NCBI GenBank assembly: GCA_963930775.1
Contig: OZ005698.1
Span: 9,282,406-9,346,405, forward strand
DNA: 64,000 nt
From: Cliona cf. orientalis
Taxonomy: Eukaryota; Porifera; Demospongiae; Clionaida; Clionaidae
Direction of reading: 5' to 3'
Shown: one piece after another, positions 1-11,181 of the stretch
How positions within the stretch are numbered: position 1 is the first letter of the stretch
How the letters are laid out: each line of letters opens with the position of its first letter
Program-made: the position numbers and the translations under genes
The notes under the pieces: model-generated
Told to the model about the DNA's origin: nothing
Seen by the model: the letters and a program-made list of their open reading frames with translations, nothing else
Databases searched by the model: none

Positions 1-2211
1 TTCCGTCAGATCAACTGGGAGCAACTCTTAGCCAGAAGAGTGGAACCACCATACAAGATCACTGTGGTAAGAAACTCGCTTACGTAATCGTGTGTGTGAG
101 AGATGAAAGGAACAGGAGTCATGGACAAACAAATCAGTTACTTTGTTGTGCACTCGACCATGCATCTCGCATGCATGCATGCATGAACGTATGTGTGGTA
201 TTATATTGTGTGTGTGACGGTGCAGTGATGATCTATTAAATTTGCATGACACAGTCGGCTCACAATAATATTGTACATATCGTATCACGCTGTACACGTG
301 GTTTGCCTAGCTTACAGGTAGTGTGGTCATACCATACTCACATGCCTCTACAGTGATGCAGTGTTCAAAAATTAAGTTACGTTGCACGTATTTCTCAGAA
401 TGTACAATTATGGACTGTATATAGAAGAATGCAAAATTTGGTCATACTTTGTCAGTCATCTTGTCGTATTATGCAGATACTCATAAAATGCCATAAATGT
501 ATATCAAGTACAAATCTTCACTCTGTAGGACATACTAAGCACTATAAGTTGGTCCAGTATGGGTATTACCTGCATATTATCGTATATACTCTTATCGAGT
601 ACCATACATGTACGTAAGTACAAATGTCCCCCACCAAGTTCTATGTTCTACATACTATCATACATGTATGTACCATTGAAGTGTTTTCGGTGCAAATGTA
701 GTCGGTGGTTTTCAACATCCTCCAGCCTGTATACATAACTACAATCTTACCAGTCACGTCGTCTCCAATTTAGTAGTCAGTGTGGTTTGCTATCAGTGCT
801 GGTCCACTATTGCTTTGGGTGTTGGTTAGTATTGTGGCCAGGAGCTAGCTGAACTGGAAATGGAAGATGGGGCAGGCTGTAATATTATTTTACCATACAT
901 GCATGCAAGCCTCCATCCATCCATCAGGCCAGAGGTGAATCCCGCAACCTTCCTGAAAGGACAGTGCTGATTCTGGTGGTGGGAAATAACGAGAATAGCC
1001 AATTTTCGTGTGTGTGTGTGTGTGTGTGTGTTTGTGTATGTGTGTTGATTTCAACTTCAGTAAACACGAAACTTCCGATTTTACCTTTGATTTCAGATTT
1101 TGTCATGTATTATACACATTTGCATACACTCTCTCACCACTAGAGAGGAGAGGAAGATGTTAGTCAGTTTGACACAAAGTTCACAAAGATGACCCCCATC
1201 GATTCACCCGTCGACTCAAAACTCAGTGAGAGCGCCAATCTCAACTTCCAGGTACTAAAAATAGCAACATGGGCCAACCTATAAATAACTACAAATTTAT
1301 CCTGATGTTGTATACTATGATGATAATTAAATTTTGTATTGTATCTGATTTGATTATAGGGTTTTACCTACGTGGCTCCGGCATTATTGGAAGAGCTGCA
1401 TAGAATGGAGGAGGAGGAGAGACTTCAAGGCCCAGTGGGCTCCAAGCCAAGAGGACCAAGGTAATTATTATAAAAAAATTCAACGATATTCAGAGGATGG
1501 AGAGCCACCTATCCTAATAGTGATATTATATAGTTAGCTCCCATAATGGTGGCTCTTATTCATAATACTATTATATATTCATTCCCTTTCGCTATAAATT
1601 CAACGATATTCAGAGGGTGGAGAGCCACATATTTATAGCGATATTATGTAGTTAGCTCTCATAATGGTGGCTCTTGTTCATAATACTATTATAATAATAA
1701 TATATTCATTCCCTTTCGCTGACGCCCACCCAGGTCACCGCGCAAAGGCTTTCTGTCTCCCAACAACCTTGTCATCAATGGAGGCACCACAAGCTCAAAT
1801 CAAGTGTTTGGATTCAACGCACCAGGCCCCAGTACCCCCGTAACGACCACACCCCCTGTAGTTATTATGCCGTTTACAACTTCGGTCGTTCCATCAAAGA
1901 AGGCACCCAAGACACACATCTATACATCGGCAAAGAGCGGACCTTTCACACAAGTCACCACTGCTAATTACCAGGGGTCGACTCACATCGGTTTCGTCAA
2001 CGTCGAGTGCAGAAATGGGCACCGTTGCCCGGCCAACAGTCCCGTAACCCCTCCGGAGTCAATTTCGTCGGAAAATAGTAGAACTGTCATCGACGAAGAT
2101 CGAGAGACTTCCGAGCACACTGTCTCCAAGGCTATCAGTGCAAAGTCTTTCCACACTCACAGAAAGATCTCTCCTCCCTTGAACAGACCAGACCACCTCA
2201 GGTTTTCATAG
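1..2211 (+). CDS. RPS6KB1: Ribosomal protein S6 kinase (p70 S6K), C-terminal exons, 5' end outside window
   Basis: Exons 1-66, 1144-1251, 1360-1460 and 1734-2211 splice in frame to the last 250 residues of an AGC-family kinase. The first exon reads FRQINWEQLLARRVEPPYK, the start of the AGC C-terminal extension. Exon 2 carries the turn motif (TPIDSPVDSKLSES). Exon 3 opens with the hydrophobic motif FQGFTYVAP, whose threonine matches the TORC1 site T389 of human p70S6K. Exon 4 keeps the autoinhibitory Ser-Pro region (RSPRKGFLSP) and ends RPDHLRFS, resembling the mammalian terminus RPEHLRMNL. The family phosphorylates ribosomal protein S6 and other translation factors downstream of TORC1 and PDK1. 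The kinase core lies left of the window. The middle of the tail (about residues 100-230 here) is Ser/Thr/Pro-rich and divergent. It converges on GCN1. The choice between RPS6KB1 and RPS6KB2 is not meaningful in an invertebrate. Confidence 0.93.
1007..1031. repeat. (TG)n microsatellite in S6K intron
   Basis: A run of about twelve TG units lies in the first S6K intron (67-1143). I see nothing else coding in that intron; the rest is AT-rich. Confidence 0.9.
1476..1720. repeat. Two-copy ~120 bp tandem duplication filling S6K intron 3
   Basis: Two copies (about 1476-1593 and 1596-1720) both run from AATTCAACGATATTCAGAGG to ATTCATTCCCTTTCGCT. Each unit contains a short internal inverted repeat (GAGAGCCAC ... 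GTGGCTC). The copies differ by scattered substitutions and a few extra AT triplets in the second. They occupy nearly the whole last intron of the S6 kinase gene. Confidence 0.85.
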
Positions 2212-2364
2212 CAACTTATTTAAACGTGTATTTATTTATGCTGTTGTCTGTCCAGATTTATTTGTGTTGTCCATTTATGTGTATATATAAGAGAGTTAAA
2301 ATTATTTATTTATTAATGTTTATTTTGCTGTTTTGTGTGTATACAAGAAATCATCCAATCAGAA

Positions 2365-3169
2365 GCTGCCATTGTTTTTGTCGTATATTATATTTTTAAT
2401 CCGTTTTCTTCGTACTCTATTATTATACTGCAGAGTGTTCTCTATAATAGTATTATATTTTGTCTGCTTTCAAAGTTGTTTTGTTAATATTTATCGTTGT
2501 CACTCAGAAGATTTGATATTTTTTGTGTGATAGCATAATAATGATAATAATAATATTATTATTTATTCATGGATATTTTGAGATCCAAGCTTGATTATAC
2601 CATTATCATCACAAACTGTGACCCACATACCACAGTGTGGCATTTAAGTTTTTATGCAGGCAAAGCCTCAACTGCTGGGGATGTATCAATATAGCAATAT
2701 TAAATTTCTAAATTTGAAAAAAAGTCTATTATATATACACACAAAAAATCAATTATTGATTATGAGGTCATAATACATGACTTGAAAGAGAGGATCACGT
2801 GATCAGAAAAGTAATTATTAAAAGATCTACTAAGCTGGTGTAAGTGGCTTACAATAGAATGTAATTGGTAAGCTGGTGTAAGTGGCTTACAATGTATAAG
2901 GGGACCGGACCCTTACATGTAATTGGCAAGCTGGTGTAAACGGCTTACAATGCAAGGGGGGACCCTTACATGTAATTGGTATTACGTATGAGCCCTGTCT
3001 TCATGACTCACGAGAATAAATCATCATACTCTGGTGAAGTCAAAATCCATTTACCTTGAGATGCACGCCTCCATGCACGAGCATAGTGATGGTTTTCTCG
3101 GCAGCCATCCTCACAGCCGTGTTCTTCTCCTTGGTGTTTTGAAGGAGTAGAGGGAGGAGAGGAGAGGGT
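2365..3169 (-). pseudogene. Truncated duplicate of the GCN1 3' end (copy A)
   Basis: This stretch is colinear with 12194-13176, the end of the real GCN1 gene. It shares the 3' flank, the AAGCCTCAACTGCTGG block, the GATCA-rich stretch and the 3' half of exon 34, including its splice donor. It stops inside exon 34 (3169). It also lacks the roughly 240 bp holding the last coding exon (12613-12720 in the real gene). In the exon overlap of about 90 bases I count three differences, two of them amino-acid changing (Asp to Gly, Thr to Met), as expected without selection. It cannot encode a GCN1 tail. It could be a true partial duplication or an assembly artefact. Confidence 0.85.
2832..2977. repeat. 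Three-copy minisatellite, AAGCTGGTGTAAGTGGCTTACAA unit
   Basis: Three units of about 40-60 bp each start with AAGCTGGTGTAA and include GGCTTACAATG; the last two end in CCCTTACATGTAATTGG. Each unit has a short palindrome around GTAAG...CTTAC. The matching place in the GCN1 copy (12902-12975) has a single degenerate unit, so the array expanded only in copy A. Confidence 0.8.
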
Positions 3170-3360
3170 TTGGAGTGGAGCACGATAAATGAGTGGGTGT
3201 ATGTAGCATGCCAAATTCATTGGGATATACTCTCTGAGAGTTTATGGATTTTTTTTCAATTAACATCTGATGAAAAAGTGGTGTGATTTAAAACTTATTG
3301 TGATATCATGATGCTCAATTTAATTAAAGTCAGATTCTTAGAGGGGAAGCTAGACAGTTT

Positions 3361-3382
3361 GGGGGGGGGGGGGGGGGGGGGG
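3361..3382 (+). repeat. 22-base poly-G tract
   Basis: Uninterrupted run of G just right of the truncated GCN1 copy. It could form a G-quadruplex and is a likely sequencing or assembly weak point. Confidence 0.9.
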
Positions 3383-3877
3383 AGAACTTCCACTGGATGA
3401 AACCCTATTTTGGGTGATATTTGCTGAGTCCAGTAAGGTTATGATAGGATGGTGGAATATCATATTATGGGCTTTTTGTATATATATGCGGATAATGATA
3501 TTCATCGACCACTATTGCACAAAAAAATCGGCACCCGCCCGCATGCTATGAAAGCTCCTAAGTGTCTGAGAAACCAGTTAATATTTTATTACCATGGTCT
3601 AAAGGCTCTTTAAATACTATAGAATCATAACAATAATATTTAACTTATTAATTTCGGGTGTGAAGCAGGATACAGAAAGCAGCTAGTTAAATCCCATGCC
3701 ATATATACTTAGTACACTGCATGCACTGCATGCACTTTAGCCTTTAATATTTACCAGCTAGCTACATTTATCCCCTTGGCATCATTGAGCACGAATTGAT
3801 TATTCAAACCATAGAATTTGCTCTACATTATAGATATACACACATGTATATAGCCTTATGGACTCGAGGCATTCATG

Positions 3878-3985
3878 TAGCCTCGTTCCCAGGCTCTCCC
3901 TCTCCTTTTCTCACTTTTTTCGCGCGCGAATATTTACACGCGAAAAAAGTGAGAAAAGGAGAGGGGGAGCCTGGGAACGAGGCTA
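3878..3985. mobile_element. 108 bp foldback MITE with perfect 9 bp target duplication
   Basis: The termini TAGCCTCGTTCCCAGGCTC and its complement fold into arms of about 47 bp around a short GCG/AATATTTACA centre. Directly flanking are identical 9-mers GCATTCATG at 3869-3877 and 3986-3994, the signature of a transposition event. There is no coding capacity. The 9 bp duplication fits MULE-like (or Merlin-like) transposases, but no transposase is present here. It shares the terminal TAGYCTCG motif and duplication length with the elements at 8301-8339 and 28973-29843. Confidence 0.9.
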
Positions 3986-4464
3986 GCATTCATGCCTATA
4001 GTCTTCCATTCACAAATCCATGTTTGGGGTACTAGGTATTACTAAAATTATGATTGATATTCAAGAAAGTTCAGCATGTTGAAATTAATATTATGTAGTA
4101 CTACAATACAGCAATGTTTAAGTTGAATGTTTCAGTTTGGCTGATGCTGTGTCTAAAAAATAAAGCAAGTGGCATAAATTGTAAATTCAATCACTAATAA
4201 TTATTATATTGAAGACTCATAGATATTTATCATTTCAAAATTTGGTTATCAGATTCTCTGATGCTACAACTGTATGGCATGCATATGTAGTAGGGAGTAG
4301 AACAATTTTTGCTTCTCAAAATGTCACCTACAATTCCCAAGGGAAGTATACAATGTCATACTATTCTCAATACATTATTCTCATATATATATGTTTGGGG
4401 TAAAGATTGACTGATATCAAAGAATGTATATTATTATAATTATAGCTACATACCGCATTAAGTT

Positions 4465-5650
4465 TCACCAAGGTTCACATTGGCACTTAGGCCAGCGCCC
4501 TCTGCAAAACCCCTCGTTACAAGTACCCCCAATGCAGAGATTAACTCCGAGGTTTAGAGAAGGACAATCCTCAGAGACCCCAGCTTCTGAATCAGCTACC
4601 AGATTCTCTTTGTAGGCTAAAAGATAAAACAATATGAAAAAAAAAATTAATAGCTAACGATAAATGACAAATGAAGCATTATTGTGCAAAAAAAATACTC
4701 AGCATATTAAAAATTCTATGTAGAGAGCTATTTGCAGGGTGCATGCAAGCTGTGGACTGGAGTAGCCACAAGAATAATATGCATATACCCATCATGTCAT
4801 AATATTACGTGTATGTACAAGGGGTAAAGCAATATTGCGATCGATTCTGCATGTCCATCTGTTTGTTTGTTTGTTTGTTTGCTTGTTTGTCTATCTGTAA
4901 AAATTACCAGATCTGGAGGTCTATATAGGCATCTGAGCAATTTGATAGTCATCCATAACATGATCTAGAATCTGATCTGTATTCACGTACATTCCGATAG
5001 CCTTTTTTATTGCTGGGACAGATAATAATTATTCTACAATGTCATATAATATGCATGATGTTGCAAGCAAAAGCTACTATGATTATTATTGTGTATGCAG
5101 CTATACAGCTGCATAAGCCGGCATACCGTAGGCCGGGTTTTAATTGCGAGTATCTATTAAATGCGAATTGCGACATTCGCAATCAATAGATTCGCAAACA
5201 TCAATATTCGTGTATACCGTAACATGGTACAGGGTCGACATTCGCAATTGTTAGATGTCGCAATTTTTAAAACTGCAATCATTAAACTACGCAATTAAAA
5301 CCCGTCCTACGGTATATTCTGTATACACATCCCATGCATGCATTGCTTTGATCAATCTCATATGAATGAGTGCTACAATACGCATGCAAAAATAATATAA
5401 TTATAGTTGTCCATAATAATATTATGATGATAATATTTGTACCGTCATAGGCCATGGCACGAAGTGCTTCTAAAATATCATTCTTTGCGGCTGAAAAGAA
5501 GCAATATTATAATATCATTACTACTACTAATTGCAAAACAACATTAATTTTTGAACTTGCTCACTTACTCATCCTTTCATTGAGATAAGGACGTGTATAA
5601 CAAACACCCACAAAAGTAGCTAGAATGAATATCAAAATTGTGACCTTCAT
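4465..5650 (-). CDS. Secreted six-cysteine small peptide precursor, three exons
   Basis: Exons 5650-5569, 5490-5443 and 4616-4465 on the minus strand join with matching phases to 93 residues, closing at TGA (4465-4467). All introns are GT-AG. The protein begins MKVTILIFILATFVGVCYT, a clear signal peptide. An acidic/neutral spacer of about 40 residues follows (propeptide-like). It ends in a compact cysteine-rich tail with spacing C-x9-C-x4-C-x4-C-x6-C-x-C and terminus EPW. This is the usual plan of secreted knottin-like or other disulfide-rich peptides. I cannot match the spacing to a named family, so the role (defence, signalling, venom-like or allelochemical) is open. A TATA box lies about 100 bp upstream (5754-5761). 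Intron 2 carries a MITE (5126-5312). No exon exceeds 152 bp, so simple ORF calling would miss the gene. Expression is unproven. Confidence 0.72.
5126..5312. mobile_element. MITE with CCGTAGG ends and TA target duplication
   Basis: The terminal inverted repeats (CCGTAGGCCGGGTTTTAATTG and its complement) are about 24 bp and are flanked by TA at 5124-5125 and 5313-5314. The interior contains further inverted pieces of GCGAATTGCGACATTCGCAA type. The TA duplication fits the Tc1/mariner superfamily. It lies in intron 2 of the six-cysteine peptide gene and has no ORF. Confidence 0.8.
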
Positions 5651-5753
5651 TCTGTCCTTTTTTATCGAGTCTTGAAAAGATGATTCAGTATGTCTATAGC
5701 ACACCACACGCACTTTATGAAGCAAACTGCATACAATTGCACATGCAGGTCCT

Positions 5754-5761
5754 TATTTATA
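5754..5761 (-). promoter_or_regulatory. TATA box (TATAAATA) of the six-cysteine peptide gene
   Basis: The minus strand reads TATAAATA 104 bp upstream of the peptide gene's ATG (5648-5650). That spacing would give a 5' UTR of roughly 70-80 bases. Most housekeeping genes in this window show no TATA box, so this one fits a regulated tissue-specific gene. Confidence 0.5.
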
Positions 5762-5815
5762 GCCAACTATAGGCCAGTATAACCTACCTCATAATGTGTC
5801 CTTAATTACACTGTA

Positions 5816-6050
5816 AAAACAAGCTAGTGGATCAAATGTGGGTTGCCTCAGTTGCATATACACTACATATATACTACATATATACAGTCATACACCTGTC
5901 CCCCGCCATAGTTCTCATAATCTAGTTAATTATAACACTACTACTATCAGTATGTCAAACATGCCAGTTTGTGAATAACAAACTGGCGTATTTGCACGTA
6001 GCTACCACTTATCCCATGAGAGTTTGTAGTCTAAGAGTGTACGTATATAT
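5816..6050. repeat. Dispersed repeat 'R1', first copy
   Basis: The hallmark sequence is AATGTGGGTTGCCTCAGTTGC, then CTATCAGTATG, CATGCCAGTTTGTGAATAACAA and ACTTATCCCATGAGAG. Related copies lie at about 7868-8000, 8004-8150, 8196-8300, inverted at 8390-8530, and 9584-9745. The block around GCCAGTTTGTGAATAACAAA is itself palindromic. It is noncoding and probably a nonautonomous element. I did not find a convincing common terminus. Confidence 0.65.
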
Positions 6051-6336
6051 GCAGTATTACATATTAAGGCTATAATTATGTGGAATGGAACACTACATAT
6101 ACAACAATTACCGTAATCATCATGGGAGTAGTATATAGTATAATATTATTATACTGGACTCACTATAGCAAGCAAGAACGTAGTTTTAGAAGCTCGCAAA
6201 GAAACAGTACAAAAACTCGATCGAGCCGGGTAAACCTATGCATATATAGCTTCCTGTGAGGATTGATGCTATCTAGCCATACTGGCCAGGAGTATGAGTT
6301 ATTCCTGCATTGTAAGAAATTTAACAATGTTCAAGA

Positions 6337-7290
6337 CTAGTATGCCGAAGATTGCTGATTATTGAGTAGCTTCATAGATTTCCAAAACGATTTAGCATCT
6401 GCACTATTCAGTCTATCAAAGAAGGATTGTTTACTATTCCTTAACATTGTGGTAACTTCATTCCTTTTGAGATTATACTTGGCACTATCTAAGGGTCGGT
6501 CGGAACGTTTGGCAGCATGGAAGAGGATATTCCTCTGTTTCATAGCATCAGCAATTGCACGATTCATCCAAGGGACATTCCTTTTTAGCTTAAGTACAGC
6601 ATGGGGAATACATATCTCCATAATCTGGAGAAAGCATCTTTTCCAGGCAGACCAATAAGCGTCCACTGAGACATTGTCTGGTAATATGGAGTTCCATTCA
6701 ACAGAGTCCAACAGTTCCATGGCCTGGTCGAAGTCTGCCTGGTCATATCTCCAGATTTTCCTGATGACTCTTTTTGACCTGTTCCTACATGATTTAGTAG
6801 AAATAATGAGGTGCAGACCACAGTGATCTGCATTTGCTAATGGAGGAATTGTAGTACATAAAATAATTAACTGAAGATGATACAAAAATAAGATCTATGA
6901 GACTAGAAGTAGAATTGGAAACACGTGTTGGTTCAGTCACAATTTGACTGAGATTGAAGGATGATACAATTGATAATAATTTTAAATGCAAGGGAGAAAT
7001 AGTTAAATTTATATTAAAATCACCCATTAGAATGACTTGGGATAGCAAAGAAATATAATTTCTGCACAAAGTAGTAAAAAGGGTATCCAGAATGGAATAA
7101 CTATAGAACTTGGTGGCCTATAAAACAATGCAATGCAGACATCAGGGCTGTTCAAACCAGGACATTTGACAGAAATAATAATAAACTCAAAATCTGGCAT
7201 AGCTACCTCGATACAAAACTGAACTAATAAACAAATCTTGAACATAGAGTAAAACTCCACCACCATGCCTATATATTACGATCAAGGCGA
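6337..7290 (-). pseudogene. Decayed non-LTR retrotransposon: endonuclease domain and linker
   Basis: Read on the minus strand in overlapping frames, this gives a broken apurinic-like endonuclease of the CR1/L2/jockey type. Fragments include FYRPPSSIV, ILMGDFNIN (the conserved GDFN motif), IVTEPTRVSNSTSSLIDLIF, then the linker to the reverse transcriptase (VPWMNRAIADAMKQRN, SFWKSMKLLNN). At least two frameshifts separate the pieces and no reverse transcriptase core follows within the window, so it is a dead 5' fragment. The clade cannot be fixed by eye. Confidence 0.85.
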
Positions 7291-7563
7291 TGAGTAGTTC
7301 TTAACCTATGGTATTACTATTTATCATTAATTCTTTTGTGTCATAAGTTTGCTGATCTGCACTGACTACTATATTGTATCAAGCAACTACAACCAAGAAC
7401 TGAACAGTAATTGATTGATGCGATCAAGGTTGATTGGGAAAGACCCAATATTATGGTACTGACTTGTGACATTTGATATTTTGGTTCCGTTTTTATGACC
7501 CCAAAATCATTCCCTATACTTGATAATGGAAAGAAAAAAGTATGCAGTGGATACTTTCGCAGC

Positions 7564-8833
7564 AGTTTGCAATCTTGGTAGTTCTATTGGTATCTTCTAC
7601 ATGACCACATCAGGTACACAAACGACGGGTAGTCTCGTATCCAGACTCCTCCCATTCCCACAGTGCTGGCTGATATGCGACTAAAACAATGGGCATAGAT
7701 AATTACTGCAAAATCAATGAGAAAGAGAACACTTTGTAGGTCAGCACCACAAAATGATCATATCTGGGGCTATTGTGAGTAGCTAGCAATGCACACTAGC
7801 TACATTGACCTCAAGAGCATGCATGGGAAGCGATTTCTAGGTGTTCATTCCTACATAGCAAAAATAAGTGGATCATATTAATCTAATGTGGATTGCCTCA
7901 GTTGCGCGCACGGTGCACATAGTACCACCTCTCCATCATATATAGTTATGGATACTATTAGTATGAAAAGCATGCCAGTTTGTGAGTAGCTATCAAAACT
8001 ACACAGCAAAAACAAGTGGACATGTTATCTAATGTGGGTTGCCTCAGTTGCACTGTGCACATACCACCTCTCCATCATAGTTACGGATACTATCAGTATG
8101 AAAAACATGCTAGTTTAATTATGAGTAGCTATCTAAACGTGTGTATTTGCGAGTATATAATTACTCTTAATAATGTTTGACATACTGATAGTAGCTATTT
8201 GTAATTAAATTACAACTACTATCAGTATGTCAAACATGCCAGTTTGTGAATTACAAACTGGCGTATTTGCACCTACTACTTATCGCAAGAGAGTCTGTAG
8301 TATAGTCTCGCGGCGCCAGGGCAGCGCCGCGAGACTATAAGTCTGTAGAGTGTATGTAGTAAGGGTAATTATATACTCACAATTACGCAAGTTTTGATAG
8401 CTACTCACAAACTGGCATGCTTTTCATACTAATAGTATCCATAACTATATATGATGGAGAGGTGGTACTATGTGCACCGTGCGCGCAACTGAGGCAATCC
8501 ACATTAGATTAATATGATCCACTTATTTTTGCTATGTAGGAATGAACACCTAGAAATCGCTTCCCATGCATGCTCTTGAGATCAATGTAGCTAGTGTGCA
8601 TTGCTAGCTACTCACAATAGCCCCAGATATGATCATTTTGTGGTGCTGACCTACAAAGTGTTCTCTTTCTCATTGATTTTGCAGTAATTAGCTATGCCCA
8701 TCGTTTTGGTTGCATAATATTATCCAGCCAGCGCTGTGGGAATGGGAGGAGTCTGGATACGAGACTACCCGTCGTTTGTGTACCTATTGTGGTCATGTAG
8801 AAGATACCAATAGAACTACCAAGATTGCAAACT
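7564..8833. repeat. Large inverted repeat, ~437 bp arms around a ~390 bp spacer
   Basis: Left arm 7564-8000 (starting AGTTTGCAATCTTGGTAG) is the reverse complement of 8390-8833 with only scattered mismatches. The spacer contains another R1 repeat copy and the 39 bp element at 8301-8339. Both arms carry TAGTCTCGTATCCAGACTCC internally. There is no coding content. It could be a foldback transposon or a local inverted duplication; transcription would give long double-stranded RNA. Confidence 0.88.
8301..8339. mobile_element. 39 bp hairpin element with perfect 9 bp target duplication
   Basis: The sequence TATAGTCTCGCGGCGC, a 7 base loop, and its reverse complement form a near-perfect stem. Identical 9-mers AGTCTGTAG flank it at 8292-8300 and 8340-8348. 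It therefore looks like a complete, extremely small mobile element made of two ends and nothing else, sitting in the spacer of the large inverted repeat. It is GC-rich against AT-rich surroundings. Confidence 0.8.
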
Positions 8834-11181
8834 ATTGGCTAACTTTAACCTCTAGAATGGATTGGTTATCTTCAAGTGAAACAAAAAAAACTTCATAAAA
8901 GAGGGTGTGAATTTGATCACCATGCATCCACCGCTGTTTCCCAATTGAATCCCTCCTCCCTCCTTTATTATCTAATACCATGGTGTACGTTGTAGGGGGC
9001 TGGATCACGAGACTAATCCACGCAACTGCTCGTCGTAAGTGCACACGGACTAGCCTCAAACCTTCTTCCCTGCGAGACTACACGTGAACATGAATATGAA
9101 AACGAATGTGAATGCTAATACGAGCGTGAACATGAACGTGCTCACGAATGTGAACTGTATGGCCACTCTTGGCTTCCGTACTGATGATCAGAGAGTAGAA
9201 TAAGTTTCGATTCTAACTGACCACCAGCTTGAAAGCAGAGTGTCAGTGGACATACATGATTGTGGAGATTGATGGTTGAATTAAGAGTGTCATATTATTT
9301 TGTTCGTAGACAACTAATTAAAGAACTTGATTCTCTTTTGGAAAAACTAATTTCTTGTGAATGCACTTGGTTACTAGCTATACATGACATTGTACTATTA
9401 CTATAATATTATGGAACCAACTGCATGCATATCATATCTATTTAGTAGCACGTAATTCTTGAATCAAATAATGTGAATGCAGGTTACATTCCTATTAGCC
9501 ATAGCAACACCCAGTGGGACTCACACAAATTTAATTAATAATTCCTTCGTAGAAATGTGAACTAAGTGAAATGCACAGGTGGCTACACAGTAAAACAATC
9601 AAAATTAATATGGGTTGCATCAGTTGCACACGCTACCTTCCAACATGGTTCTCATAATCCAATTAAACTACTATCAATACAAGTTTGTGAACATCAATTA
9701 AACTGGCATATTTGTAGTACTATTTGTCCCATGAGATATCATTGTGTAGTGTTCTGTAATTTTATAATTAATTTAATAATACCAAGGGCTTTACACCCCT
9801 AAAGTGGGGAGATCGAGGGTATGTAACTGCCATAGTGCCCTGTGTACCTAGCAAATGTGACTCAAATCAGACAGTGATTTGTAACTAATTATAGTAACAG
9901 CTGCTGTCTGGACTGCACTGTGCATATTGATGCCTGCTCTCTGGAGTCTATAAGCCCTTGGTATTGCTGTGCACATACTGTGTATGTAGTTAATCATAGC
10001 TCTTGCAGGACAAGTATATTATAGTATACGAAAGATTTTGAGAATGCAGTCGATCACCATAGAGATTACTATACATAGTTGTTTTAATGTGAGTTATACA
10101 CAACCTGTCCCATCGTAGCTCTTAAAAAGCCATTTCAACTTAAAATTTGTTTCTCGGGCCACACACTACACCATCACCTTAATTATACCTCATGGGACAA
10201 GTAGTACGTGGAAATAATAATATTATGCCAGTTTATTATTTATAGATAGTGGATACCTGGATTATGAGAACTACGAAGTGATTGGTGTGTAATCCAGGAA
10301 ACCCACATAATTTGGTATTCTTTGAGTCACTGTTAATCATAGAGTGTACATAAGGTGACGATTATTTACAATTAAGGTTTAATATTTTCTACAATTTTGG
10401 CTTAAAACATGTTTTGGTATAGTACACATACTAGCTAAAGTTAATGTGATTCGTATCATACTATGCAGATCGATGTGGTGCAGGGTCACAGTCCATGTAG
10501 CTAATTTTAACGGCTATTTAGCTAGTTGCATGGTGGCTGATGATTGAGTAATGTCTTGCATGGGGAGTCATGGCTATTGCTAGACAGAACTGCAATCTCT
10601 TGAAGATACACACAGGCAAGTTTATGAATGCAGTTAACTGAGTGGCCCGATTTTTTTAGTGGATCATGGATAATTTTATCGAAAGATCAGAGAAGCTAGG
10701 CTCCAAAACAGCTACCTATCCACAGAATAAGCAGAATAGCTACCAAGACCTGCAGTTTTTAATACCAGACTAGCACAGACACTAGTATGTGCATCCATGT
10801 GGGCCTAATACTAGATAAAAACTCAGATTTCATGCATGTTATTGTAGGAAATATGTAGGATAGGGCAAAATTTTCTACACATTTCATTTGTTTTACAAAA
10901 CTCTGCCCTATCTTCTGCCAAACATGTGTCAGAAAGCTCATGTTTTGGTAAGCACGACATAAAGGAAATCTTACTTTTAGTCTAGGTATATAATTTGCTA
11001 TGATGTCCATACAGCTAGTCTGCAAATGTTAAACCTGCATATTGGCCTCAAGATTTATAGTATGATCATCTGTAGAGGATCCTAGTAGATGAGCCAACTA
11101 GCGATCCGAGCCATAGCTGTATAGATCAAGAGCCCATAGCATCAGTGAAAGTACCTTTTCTGCACACTTGGTTCTAGTATT
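8834..11181. other. Noncoding AT-rich stretch with one R1 repeat copy
   Basis: I see no gene. A run of degenerate GAACATGAATGTGAA-type hexamers occupies about 9084-9152. An R1 copy lies at about 9584-9745, and R1-like fragments recur near 10080-10290. Short ORFs here (for example 10759-11025 on the minus strand) have no recognisable motif or splice support. Confidence 0.6.

Noticed and set aside
2832..2977. Possible CRISPR-like array of regularly spaced repeats
   Set aside because: Only three imperfect units without distinct spacers, in a eukaryotic intergenic region; it is a minisatellite.
3008..3220. 70-codon minus-strand ORF in the duplicated GCN1 region
   Set aside because: It is in a different frame from the GCN1 exon it derives from and crosses the duplication breakpoint.
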